DNA from: Colias croceus | Taxonomy: Eukaryota > Arthropoda > Insecta > Lepidoptera > Pieridae | Length of the DNA: 64,000 bases | Assembly: GCF_905220415.1 (NCBI RefSeq) | Contig: NC_059537.1 | Location: 7,075,622 to 7,139,621 of the forward strand | Reading direction: 5' to 3' | Shown: positions 26,901 through 37,164 of the stretch, piece after piece | Position numbering within the stretch: position 1 is the first letter of the stretch | Layout: the number at the start of each line of letters is the position of its first letter | Translations under genes and position numbers: made by a program | Notes under the pieces: generated by a model | Databases searched by the model: none | Seen by the model: only the letters and a program-made list of their open reading frames with translations | Told to the model about the DNA's origin: nothing

Positions 26901-29900
26901 CAGTGCCCATTTTCTTCGCACAACCTGACGCGTTAAAAGGAAGTTTAGTTCAAACGTTGAGAGAAGTCCGACCTACTAGGTAACTTTTAGATATGTAAAT
27001 TTAATATAATTACTGTTTTATATAAAAATTAAAATAATTGAAATAATTTTCGCAAGGTTATTCCCTAAGTTAAGTTAAGTTTCTCTAGACATAACAATTA
27101 TTTAAAACTAAAATTCAATACCTAAATCCTTCGAAAGTCACGTTAATTGAATGTGCAAAAATAATTAGATTTATAAAGAAAACCGGCTTATTACTAGAAA
27201 CCATATAATCCGTTTAAAATAATAATATTGATAGATCAAAATTTTTTTGCATATTTTACTTACTAAAATAATATTTTTTTAGATTCATGGGAGTACCACG
27301 AGTATGGGAAAAGATGTATGAAAGTATAATGGCGGTGGGGGCCTCCAGTGGGGCCGTGAAGAAATATATCGCCACTTGGGCCAAGGATAAGGGCACCAAA
27401 CATCACATGGCTAGGATTAACGGGTAAGTTATTATACCGATCAATACAGAAACACACCCACTAAACACTTAAAATAACACACCCACTATACATATAAAAT
27501 CGTCATCCATCATAATCATGATCATCATCATCATGATGATCGGCCCATATACGTTCCCACTGCTGGGAGCCGGGTCTTCTATGAGGGTTCTGGCCAAGTG
27601 CGGGTTGGCAGATGTCACATGTCATCGAATTTTTGATTCTTCGACGTGTCAGTTTCCTCACGCTGTTCCCTTCACTGTTTAGAGCAGTGATGTCATAAAA
27701 TGAGCAGATAAATTGAAAAATCAGTTTATTTCCTGCATACTAGTCTCGAACCTCCGACCTATCGTTAAGTCCGAGGTCCTCACTACTGAGGCAACAATTA
27801 TAATATTTACATACAAATCTACCAAATTCCGTGCTAAATAGGCACTTTAGGGCCAACTAATCGAGATAAATACCTAATATAAAAAATCTAATGAGATCTA
27901 AAAGACAAAAACAAAATAAACGAAATGTTCATAATGGTCCGTGAGCCAGGTGCAAATTTGGTTAATTATTTCCTCTCAAGAGATAATTCGTCAGACGCAT
28001 CAGAGTACAGTATTATAAAGCCTCGTGAACGTCAGCTGGCGCTCGGTTGGGGGGGTGAGCGGTTGTAGCCTCCCACGCACGTAGGAAAAAAAATACATTC
28101 ATTCATTTCCTCTCAGCTAAAAATTTCTCAAATTGTAGCTAACCCAATATCTCAACGAAAAAAAATAATCAGCTGGTTACAACATTTAGAAATTAAAGAC
28201 TTTTTAACGGATTTTAAACGCTAAAAAAGAAGAAGCATTGCTAACCGACTGAAGGAGCACATTGCGGATATCAAGCATCGGCGTCACAAGAAGTCTGCGG
28301 TATGTGAACACACACTGGACAACAACCACTTCATACTCGCGTAAAATCAAACACTAGAAAATACTATGGTTACAACATGGTGTATTAAACGTCAGCTGAT
28401 GTCTACAACATGAAAAAAAAAAAATATTTTCCGTGATAGTATTATAATTGTGATTTGTGGCCGAAATAACAAGTTGAAGATTTAGATACAAAGTATGAAA
28501 GTAGTATGAGAGGAAGTATGCTTGAATGATGCTCAGGTCAATATTTTGCGTAGTATGTAGGTGTAAATAGAAAGGAAATAAAAACGAACATTCTAAAAAT
28601 TACCGGATAAGTTACGGCCACGTGTACCTGTACTGGCCTATCATAACAAGATAAACCAATTTATTGTAGGTACATATATCTTGTATGCAATAAATTCTTT
28701 AGATATGGATATTTGAAGACTCCATTTTGGTGGACGTAGTTAACAGTGTTAAACTTTAAATTAGATTTAAAATAAAATTGAAATGCAAATTGCGGTATAT
28801 TTAAGCCATTTTAAAGTATGTAATGTTATAATTGATATTTTGACGGATTTTTTTACATAAAATAATAATTTCAAAGACCAAATTATTTGAGGATAGTTTT
28901 TTAATATTAATTGACATAAAAAAAGTATTTTTTTTTTCTTTACTGGCATCTAAAATATGTGTTGAATGTTAGGAATTATAATTCGATATGATTATCTGTT
29001 GAATAAATATATTATACAAAAAAATCTCTTAAATTTTCATTCTAAGCCCACAAAAAATGAAATTGAATATTTCGTAACGAAAAAACCTCACGCTCCTCAC
29101 TCCGACGGGCGGAGGTGTGGCTTGAAGGCATAGCATGCAATAGCTTTACCGCGGCAGTCCCCGAGTGCCACACGTTGTTTTTTTAATCTTATAATATATG
29201 GCCATAAATTAATTCGTTAATCATTTTGGCCTTCGTTACAAAATGAATCACTTGTAATTATTATTCCAAATTGAAATTAATAAATGAAAGCTTATCGATT
29301 TGCAAGTGCTCATGATGCGGCTAAAAATAAAATAATGATACTGTCAATAAATTATCATCATCATCGGTCATCATATCATCATATATTATCTACTAGCTTA
29401 CCTCCCGCGGCTTCGCCCGCTTTCTCTATAACGATTTGAGATTTAAACTATCCTATCTCTCAAGTTGGATCGAACTGCACATGGTGTGCGAATTTTATTA
29501 TAATTGGTTTAGGAGTCCATTGAGGACAAACATTGTGACACGAGATTTATATATATTAAGATTTTAGATATACATTCATAAACACAATCTAGGGCTTAGA
29601 ATTTAGAGCATTAAACCAACTTAATGTTAATGCTCTAACTTGTCGAAATGTACTGATAGGCGCTTTTTAATCTTTTTTTTTTAATTTAATCAAAATTTAT
29701 CTTAATAAATATAAATCTCGTGTCACAATGTTTGTCCTCAATGGACTCCTAAACCACTTAACCGATTATAATAAAATTCGCACACCATGTGCAGTTTGAT
29801 CCAACTTGAGAGATAGGATAGTTTAAATCTCAAATCGTTTTAGAGAAAGCGGGCGAAGCCGCGGGCGGGCGGGCTATATGAAGAAATTAAATAAGTGATT

Positions 29901-32900
29901 AACAAAAAAATAAAAAAAGATTAAGTATTGTTTTCTTAGGTTTTTAGATATTGCATTAAATGTAAAATATCTCTAGATTATCTTGAAATGTACCTATCCT
30001 ATCTGTATAAATTGGTCCTATATAAATGATGTCTAAGTATATAAGATGTCTAACTATATATAAATATTATATAAATGGGGTCCGATTAGATGTACTAAAT
30101 TATAAACATAATTTATCATATATAACATAATTTATATTTTAATCAAATAACCTTTAGCACTTGGAGTTCTCGCAACTGATAAAGGTCGTTATACGGTTAT
30201 ACCTGTGAATAACTACATAATATTATCTAAGTAGGTACTAAATCATATTCTTATCAAAATAGGTATACCCTTTTTGACATAATATCTTATAATAAAACAC
30301 TGTTGACGTCATTGAAAACTGATAATCAATATCTTAAGATTGGAACCCTATTTCTTTAATGTGATAATGTAATTGACTAAATTACAACGAGAATGATGAG
30401 CTAATTAGACGTTTATTGCATCACAATAAAATGAAGATAACTCAATATACCTACATGGTGTACAGTTTTTCTACTTAATGAGAAGCCACTGGCTCCTGAA
30501 ACACAGTTTTTAACTAATTCAGGAGCCTATGGTTTCATTATTCATAATATATAAGCTGTACCTATTTTTAATGTCAATTATTTATTTTTTATTTATTTAT
30601 TTCTCGACACTAAATAGTTAAGTACTTAGACATAGATCCTAGGTACATAGCTTCGTAGGTTTTATATTGTTTTTTCCATACTGACCAATATAAATATTAC
30701 ACCCTCCATAATATATCTTTAATCTATATAGTAGATAGTAATTACCAACAAATTAACGTCCAGAATCCATACGCTCACATTACAAAACCTGTAATTCTAT
30801 CTAAGAATGATAGTTTAAGAAAAGCATACTTTAATAGATATTTCTTAATTAGTGCCTTCTCAGCCGGTATGGTCGGCCTCCCAGTTGACTTTACAATAAT
30901 GGAAATGATACGGTTTTGGTACGTAGTGGTTACCCTGCAAATTGCATGATACCTTTGCGTTTATGCACTTTGAATGAAATAGGTAGATCTGGTAATGTTT
31001 TTTATTTGAAACATACCTCAATATAATTAAGTTTAATATAGGTCTGTATGAAATATAAATTCCTTTTAATGTATTGCTCTTAAAATATTGAAAATATAAG
31101 GTAATGCATGTAGGCTGTAGCATGTAGGAATAAGCTGGGCTGCTGCACTTAGTATACTGTATACATGATACGTTTTATAGTACCTATGCAGTTTGATACG
31201 ACGCATGACTGCATGTCGCCCCGAAAGTGAATGAAGGCCTCAAAATATAATTTATCAAGTATTAAAAACCATAATTTTTTAGGGTTGAGGGAACAACATG
31301 TGGGTACAAAATGGCAAAGTCACTAGTGTTTAATAAAGTCCGCGATACACTGGGCTTCGACCAATGTTCGCTGTTTGTTGCTGCAGCGGCTCCACTCTCA
31401 CCAGATATAAAGAAGTTCTTCTTGTCCTTGGACATTCCGATCATGGACGCGTTCGGTATGAGTGAAGCGTCCGGTGCCCATACGCTTGGATGCTATCCGA
31501 AGTAAGTATAAAAATTCAAATATTACCTCGTAATATTATAATTTTCCTATTCATTCAACTTTGCAATACACTCTTTTCAATAAAGTTTTATTTAATAAAA
31601 TATCGAAAAAAAAAAGATTAAGAGCCACAAAAATTCAAGGAAAGATTACCAACATGTATGTGCGCAAAATATTTTCTTATGGTACCTACTCTTATTATTT
31701 TCATATGATCATCTTTATTACCATCTACATCATATCACCCTACAGCTTAGCAGACATTCAACAGAACTAATTGTAACCCATTTTCTCTTAGATTCAAACT
31801 AGATTCAGCGGGAGAGCTCATGGAAGGTACGGAGACGAGTTTCGGTGGTTCACAAAGCGTGAATGGCCCCGGTGAAATCTTGATCAGAGGCCGCCACGTG
31901 TTCATGGGATATCTCAATGATGAGGAAAAAACTAGAGCCACCTTCAATTCCGAAGGCTGGCTGATGACTGGTGATGTTGGAAGATTGGACAGTCAGAACT
32001 TGCTGTATATTACTGGAAGAATTAAGGTTAGACTTTTATGATTGTAGTTCTTCAAAAACAGAAGAATATATATCTTAGACATCTTCGAAAAAGTTTTAAT
32101 TGTTTATTTTATTATTTTAATTTTACTTATCCTTGCTGTTGTGTTTATAAGAATCTTGTTTGACGTGTACTGAAGTCACGGGTCAGGTAGATACTATTAG
32201 ACTAGTTTTAGTGTAACGCAGACCACATTGATCGTCGCGGTAATTGCTGACAGCCGAAACGTATGAACCCTTTTTAGAGCGTTTTAGTATAACGCGTAGG
32301 TGTCTGCGCAAGCTCTGGTCACTGGTCAGCGCTGACAGTCACACACATGGGCGTAGCCACGGTGGGGCAGGGTGGGGCGCTTGCCCCACCCAGGCTTTGA
32401 CCTGGAAGGTACCTAACCAAATCTAAAAATTGAATTATCCAGGTACTAACTACTAAGCTTAATATCCGTAAGAAAATTCACACTCGATTCTCGAAAGTCG
32501 ACAGTCGACACAGAAAATGAGACCAAAACATTAGTATTATTTACCTCTACAATGACTGATTAACAAATAATTGTCATACGCCCAGCGACCAAACGGCTGA
32601 AGATAGGGACACATTTTGGATCTATTTCGTGATGTGGTAGGTGAACAATAAGGTGTTTTGAATAAGAATAATTCGAATAACGAATTACACACGAAAAAAT
32701 AAAATAGCTGAGGCTTCTATGTTACATAAACTGTAAGAAAAATGAGTGTAGTACAGTTAGTTACCCCACTATTTTATCCAATTTCAATTTTGTTTTAAGT
32801 TTCACGTTCTAAAGAACGTGTCACGTGAGTTACAACTCAAAAAAATATGGGCCTTAGAAAAAAAAACTTTCAGAAAATATTACACAGAATAAAGTGAGTG

Positions 32901-35900
32901 TTATAAAAAAGTTTTCAAGGTAAAGAAGATGCCATCGCAAATGCGTTCGCAAATGCGTTCGCAAGTGCGTTCACAAGCGCGTTCGCAAGCGCGTTCGCAA
33001 GCGCGTTTGCAAGCGCGTTCGCAAGCGCGTTTGCAAGCGCGTTCGCAAGCGCGTTCGCAAATGCCTTCGCAAATGCCTTCGCAAATGCCTTCGCAAATGC
33101 CTTCGCAAATGCCTTCGCAAATGCCTTGCCTTCGCAAATGAGGTTCGAAGACCTGGATATGACTTTGGGTACATACAGTTGCTAGTTACATATTATTTTT
33201 TTATTGTTGCCCCACCTTGAGCCCATGGCTAGCTACGCCCATGGTCACACACGTGCATTAAATTAGTGTTCTGCCAAGCGATGCGTTAATGCGCAAAATT
33301 GTGTCATTACATGTACCTACTCTGCAGTAATCAGGGTGATACTGAAACTACTTACCTGAACCTAAACAAGTTACGCGACTGTCTTCCGATGGTCAGCTTA
33401 ACTCTAAAATCAACCTTACTTACTTATATTGTTGTTACTAGCTTTCCGCCCGCGTCTTCGCCCGCGCAGTCAAAGAAAAACCCGCAGTTCCCGTGGGATT
33501 TCCGTGATAAAACCTATCCTATGTTCCGTCGTAAAAAGTAGCCTATGACCTTTCTCGGGTATCAAAAAATCTCTATACCAAATTTCATGCAAATTGGTAT
33601 AGTACCTAATCAGTAGTTAAAGCGTGATTGAGTAACAGACAGACAGACAGAGTAACTTTCGCATTTATAATATTATTAGTATATTAGTATTAGTTTATTT
33701 AGTATGGATTTTACGCCCATTCTATAATTTAAAATAAAATCTATGTATCCAGGAGCTGCTAATCACAGCGGGTGGTGAGAACATAGCGCCAGTGCTGATC
33801 GAGCAGGTGGTACACGGGGAACTACCGCACATCGGGTACGCGGTACTCATCGGGGACAAGCGCAAGTTCCTGTCCCTGCTTGTTACGCTTAAGGTGAGAA
33901 TATTTCGTTATAGTAGAGTTAGTGCAGACTAAGTTTGAGACCTAATTTGTGGCGTTACTTGTCACGCTCAAATTCAGAATATTTTGCCTTATAGTTGGTG
34001 TAAAGTTAGGTCAAAAAGTCATGGAAGGATTTTGTACCACACCAGTAGCTGTGGTGGTTTTATTTCTAAGCTCATGAGGTCGGTTAAGATTTTGCCCTGT
34101 ACCTGACGCTCAGGTGGACGGTCTTATTTATTACTTCGGTGCTATTTGAATGGTTGCGACCGTCAATACCTGCGGATATGCAGGCAATGCTCGCAAGACG
34201 GGCGGTTGCATGACCAGGAATCATTGGCGCAAAATGGTGTTTCAACTTTCAATCAATGGATCAAAATGGCCGTAGCCGCTGTCCGAACGCCGGATTAGGT
34301 TCCTAGAATTTCAATAATCATCGGATAAAATAAATTCATTACTACTACCATGGACCAATATACTCAAGATATTGGTCCATGGTACTACACAAATTAATTC
34401 AAATTACAACCCAATGTTTATATTTAAGTCACAATTTATAAAATACAAAAAATAGTAATATAATTACTTTTCAGGCTAAAGTGGATCAACAAAGCGGTGA
34501 TCCATTGGACCAGCTCGAAGTCGGCACCCAGAAATGGGTGAACGGCCTCGGCAGCAAGGCCACTACTGTCAGCGAAATTGTCAAAACCAAAGATCCCCTT
34601 GTAAGTATACCCTAGGATTCGATCTTTCTGGATAAATTATTTGTATATCTACACTAATATTATAAAGGGGAAAACTTTGTTTGTTTGTTTGTAATGAATA
34701 GGCTTACTGGACCGATTTTAAAAATTCCATCACCATTCGAAAGCTACATTATCCACAAGTAATATAGGCTATATATTATCACGCTAAGACCAACAGGAGC
34801 GGAGCCACGCGGGTGAAACCGCGTGGCACAGCTAGTTTTTTATAAAACTATGTGTACACCCCTAGCTGACAATGCATTAAAGTATACTGAATCTGGAATA
34901 CCTATATAATATTATGTTAGTGTTTTGAATTTTTATTTTAACATATTATATACAGTATATAACTGTATACGTACACACACTGAGTAGAATCAAAGTGTAA
35001 TGTTATAAAATTCATTCAACTCTATATCAAAGTTCCAATTGATATATTTTATCACTATTACCCAATACACACAATTTACACGTTGATAATAGCTACACCG
35101 TTAGTTTAAACTTTAAAGTGTTAAAATTCCTTCAATAGATTACCCAACTTACTAACTATTTAAAACTAGCGGTCCGCCCCGGCTTCGCCCGTGGTACATG
35201 TTTACGTTTTCTCTCCATAAGAACCATCCTCGTACTTCAAGGAATAGGTATTATAAAAAAATAATTTACGAAATCGGTTCAGCCATTCTCGAGTTATGCG
35301 CTTATGCGCTTATCAACACATTTTGCGATTCATTTTTATAGTATAGATTATGAAAATAATATACCTAACTAAGTAGGTAAATTATTATATTTATTATATT
35401 AAAAATCATTTTTTTCTTCTTTTAATTATATTTATATTATCCTTAGGTTCACAAAGCTATTGAAGAAGGTATAGCGCGCGCAAACAAGAAGGCCATATCA
35501 AACGCGCAAAAAATACAGAAATTCACCATCTTGCCCACTGACTTCTCTGTCAACACTGGTGAATTGGGTAAGAAATATTTTTTTAATGAATAAATAAATC
35601 GTTTATTGCCTTAATAAGTTATTTATTAAGGCAATAAACGATTTATAAACATAAATTAATCTGACTTTAGCATTTCTACATATTTAAGTACTCCATCAAT
35701 AGAACTAATTGATAACACACAAAATAGTTATTTCGCCATCCTATATTTTTTCCTTTTATGATTCTTTACCCAAATGAAAAACAATACTAAAAGGCTTATT
35801 AGACCACAAAAAAACTTAAAAGGCTTAGGTATTAGACCACCCAATATTGAGGGACCCTAACCCTAACTAAGAGTGGTGTAACCTAACGTAACCTAAACTG

Positions 35901-36171
35901 TATTTCAATGTATTATCACAGGCTAATAATAATATACTACGTATACAAGTACTATATAGAATTTAAATTACACCATAATAATATAACTGTAATATACCTA
36001 ATCGCTGACTCATATTTTCCAATGATAAAAATAGATAACAAACGATAAGCCACACATATGTCTGTTAACTTTCTTAAATATTTATTTATTCCAGGACCAA
36101 CATTGAAAATCAAGAGAAACGTAGTGTACGAGAAATACAAAGACCTCATAGAAGACTTTTACAAAGAATAA
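17943..36171 (+). CDS. bgm: Long-chain acyl-CoA synthetase, bubblegum type
   Basis: Activates long and very-long-chain fatty acids to acyl-CoA using ATP (ANL superfamily, ACSBG subfamily). Exons: 17892-17985, 18827-19028, 19862-19996, 21094-21295, 23965-24066, 24790-24939, 26870-26979, 27283-27423, 31283-31501, 31792-32026, 33753-33893, 34475-34600, 35447-35567, 36095-36171. All introns are GT-AG and phases match; from the ATG at 17943 this gives 667 aa, a normal length. Landmarks: P-loop YTSGTVGPPKAVMLSHDN (227-244; family form TSGTTGxPKG), YLPLSHVAAQ, LDIPIMDAFGMSEASG (signature near 419-426), GEILIRGR, EGWLMTGDVG and YITGRIKELLITAGGEN around the C-terminal hinge. The first coding exon is open upstream of the ATG with no other start, so a 5' exon must exist. 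Introns carry most of the repeats listed between 18335 and 35646. Confidence 0.95.
18335..18490 (-). repeat. 3' end of a LINE, minus strand
   Basis: On the minus strand it reads gggttgtctggcagaaatcg, then cgataagaccgccctc, and ends in an aataaagtatttttcatttc tail. From memory this is the 3' end of a LINE very common in Lepidoptera. It lies in synthetase intron 1 (17986-18826). Confidence 0.6.
21477..21550. repeat. Perfect 20-bp hairpin arms around an inner palindrome
   Basis: The arms tgtgtagcgcatgtcgcgtg (21477-21496) and the exact complement (21531-21550) enclose a second palindrome, ccgagtaggta-t-tacctactcgg. The inner arm shares ccgagtag with the unit of the minisatellite that begins about 90 bp further on. 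It lies in synthetase intron 4. Confidence 0.8.
21583..23496. repeat. Minisatellite of 'ccgagtagaccaagtagacc' units
   Basis: About 1.8 kb of variants of ccgagtagaccaagtagacc, spaced by cgcaccttc, aaacctatta or acaccaattt linkers. It sits in synthetase intron 4. A longer period of about 481 bp is visible: the block from 22621 recurs from 23102 with the same unit order. The array is bracketed by 27-bp near-identical direct repeats (21583-21609 and 23470-23496), each containing the small palindrome ggtttcataaaacc. Open frames on the minus strand are by-products of a repeat lacking stops in some frames. Confidence 0.85.
23574..23757 (+). repeat. SINE-like element in synthetase intron 4
   Basis: Reads ctagcggtccgccccggctt through aaatcggttgagagctttaa to cagacagacagag and a tataatattagtaggga tail. 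It lies just past the minisatellite. The copy at 35165-35349 has the same head. Confidence 0.6.
24341..24425 (+). repeat. tRNA-derived SINE fragment
   Basis: Carries a box B-like ggattcgattccc, preceded by a weaker box A-like ggctagcgatcctgaa. It lies in synthetase intron 5. It is too short and degenerate to be a tRNA gene. Confidence 0.4.
24601..24716 (-). repeat. tRNA-derived SINE head, minus strand
   Basis: On the minus strand it has gatgcccagttgctcaag and aagttcgaatccctcctcg, resembling box A and box B of a tRNA-derived promoter. It ends 73 bp before exon 6 of the synthetase. Anticodon-stem pairing is not convincing, so it is not called a tRNA. Confidence 0.45.
26208..26326. mobile_element. 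119-bp MITE with 23-bp perfect TIRs
   Basis: Ends cagcccccctagccaagtgg and its exact complement, continuing as ctt/aag. The interior of about 70 bp is non-coding. No matching target-site duplication could be read. It lies in synthetase intron 6. Confidence 0.75.
26580..26770 (+). repeat. tRNA-derived SINE
   Basis: A box A-like tggtaatgcgtgagc and a box B gggttcgattcccg are spaced as in a tRNA-type RNA polymerase III promoter, followed by an unrelated body. It lies in synthetase intron 6, about 100 bp before exon 7. Confidence 0.6.
27515..27800 (-). repeat. tRNA-derived SINE, minus strand
   Basis: On the minus strand a tRNA-like head with ggaggttcgagactag (box B) is followed by a body and a tail of gat/atc triplets (plus-strand atcatcatcatcatgatgat). 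The tail motif cgggtcttctatgagg...ccactgctggga is a common lepidopteran repeat end. It lies in synthetase intron 8. Confidence 0.6.
29067..29183 (+). repeat. Unclassified 130-bp repeat, copy 1 of 3
   Basis: Contains ccgacgggcggaggtgtggc and ccgcggcagtccccgagtgc, ending cacacgt plus a T run. Two more copies in the same orientation lie at 39238-39380 and 40371-40518; these extend further 5' to gggccttgagc. No tRNA-like boxes are clear. The family is not recognised. Confidence 0.65.
29393..29561 (+). repeat. SINE-like element, left arm of an inverted pair
   Basis: Starts ctagcttacctcccgcggct and ends near cacgagatttatatatatta. A nearly identical copy lies inverted at 29701-29876, separated by about 140 bp, so the synthetase pre-mRNA (intron 8) could form a long duplex of about 165 bp. 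Confidence 0.7.
29701..29876 (-). repeat. SINE-like element, right arm of an inverted pair
   Basis: Inverted partner of 29393-29561 with the same landmarks (gtcacaatgtttgtcctcaa, gagagataggatagtttaaa, gcgggcgaagccgcgggcgg). Confidence 0.7.
32346..33243. mobile_element. hAT-like non-autonomous element, 8-bp TSD
   Basis: The left end catgggcgtagccacggtgg and the complement of the right end catgggcgtagctagccatg share their first 12 bases and a later ggtggggc. The 8-bp GTCACACA lies directly outside both ends (32338-32345 and 33244-33251). This end sequence with an 8-bp duplication fits the hAT superfamily. The interior has no transposase but carries a tandem array (32929-33138). It lies in synthetase intron 10. 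Confidence 0.75.
32929..33138. repeat. 12-bp tandem array gcaaatgc(g/c)ttc / gcaagcgcgttc
   Basis: About seventeen 12-bp units in three blocks: caaatgcgttcg at the left, caagcgcgttcg in the middle and caaatgccttcg at the right. Because 12 is a multiple of 3, several frames stay open on both strands, giving arginine/glutamine-rich or cysteine-rich false proteins. It lies inside the hAT-like element. Confidence 0.85.
33438..33681 (+). repeat. SINE-like element in synthetase intron 10
   Basis: Reads ctagctttccgcccgcgtct through gttcccgtgggatttccgtg, cagacagacagag, and a tataatattattagta tail; its end lies about 70 bp before exon 11. Close relative of 38758-38965. Confidence 0.6.
34346..34384. 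repeat. Perfect 16-bp hairpin
   Basis: Arms taccatggaccaatat and its exact complement flank a 7-base loop, actcaag. It lies in synthetase intron 11, about 90 bp before exon 12. Function unknown. Confidence 0.75.
34647..34835 (-). repeat. SINE-like element, minus strand
   Basis: On the minus strand it reads ctagctgtgccacgcggttt, ttggtcttagcgtgataata, and ends in a taatattagtgtagat tail: the same family as 8322-8466. It lies in synthetase intron 12. Confidence 0.6.
35165..35349 (+). repeat. SINE-like element
   Basis: Starts actagcggtccgccccggct like the copy at 23574 and ends with ttttatagtatagatta. It lies in synthetase intron 12, about 100 bp before exon 13. Confidence 0.55.
35594..35646. 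repeat. Perfect 24-bp hairpin in synthetase intron 13
   Basis: Arms 35594-35617 and 35623-35646 are exact complements (core aaatcgtttattgccttaat) with a 5-base loop. It lies 27 bp past the exon 13 donor, close enough to affect splicing or act as a structured RNA, though nothing proves it does. Confidence 0.8.
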
Positions 36172-37164
36172 TTTTTAGGTTAGCTTTAAGTATAAATGGG
36201 CTGATATATTGAATTGTTACCGTTGTTGCTCAAATAGGGTATAATAATGTGCTAAATTGTGATCGGTTTATTGTTATATAGAGGTGTACATAATATTTTT
36301 GTTACTTAAATATATTAAGTTTGAAAATACACGTGTTTTATTGATGTTGATCCAAATTTTTCCAAAGCGATAGACTATTAAAGTACCTACTCATGAAATA
36401 CATACCATTTTTTTATATTTTCTTACTTCTAAACAATGAAGTAACGACAATTCCATATTATATACAATTAAATACTAGACTCAAAATGCTACATAGGTCT
36501 TTTAACTGTTTGATCTTTGTGACTAACATATTATCCTAAAGAGAAGACATTTTAGTTAGAGCCTAGAGGTGTGGTTAGAGGTTAGTGGGGAGTTTAGATA
36601 AAACACCAGGTAATTTTAAACATTTATTCCAAATAACTTACATATATTTTGGAATGATAACATTCAATAAAGTCTAGTGATAAAAATTAATACATTTATA
36701 TTCATTTATCAAACGTAAATTCCTACATTGGCACTGATCCGAGCTTAGGGGGTTATTCAGATAGATAACGATAAAATGACGTTATTAAATATTATTTTAT
36801 GATGTGCCATAAATAATTTGCATGATATAAAACTATAATTAAATGTAGATTAAGTACAGAACCGAGACAAAAATACTGATAAGGAATGTGTAATACAATG
36901 GAAAATACCTACAGAAACTTAAAAACTAGGTTGCTCTTAAATTTTAAGCAAAATACTTATACATTTGAACTATTTCTCTCGTCAGATTAAACACAAATAT
37001 GAAATAACATAAATGAAAATCCACTTTAAAGTGCATATGCAAGAATTATTCTAGTCAAGTGTGAATTTAAAAACGTAAAATCAATAGAGTCAATTGGCCT
37101 ATACTTCTTCAATAGCATAACGCAATATGGTCAATAAAGTCATATTGTATTGAACTAAAATTGT
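36172..37164. other. Shared 3' region of two convergent genes
   Basis: Holds the 3' untranslated regions of the synthetase (plus) and Patj (minus). A plus-strand aataaa lies at 36666-36671 and a minus-strand aataaa (plus-strand tttatt) at about 36623. If these are used, the two 3' ends would overlap slightly. This assignment is a guess from motif alone. Confidence 0.4.

Noticed and set aside
24338..27800. tRNA genes
   Set aside because: Box A/B-like pairs at 24341, 24601, 26580 and 27515 lack convincing cloverleaf pairing and run into SINE bodies; called as tRNA-derived repeats instead.
32901..33174. Arg/Gln-rich and Cys-rich small proteins
   Set aside because: All are frames through the 12-bp tandem array inside a hAT-like element.
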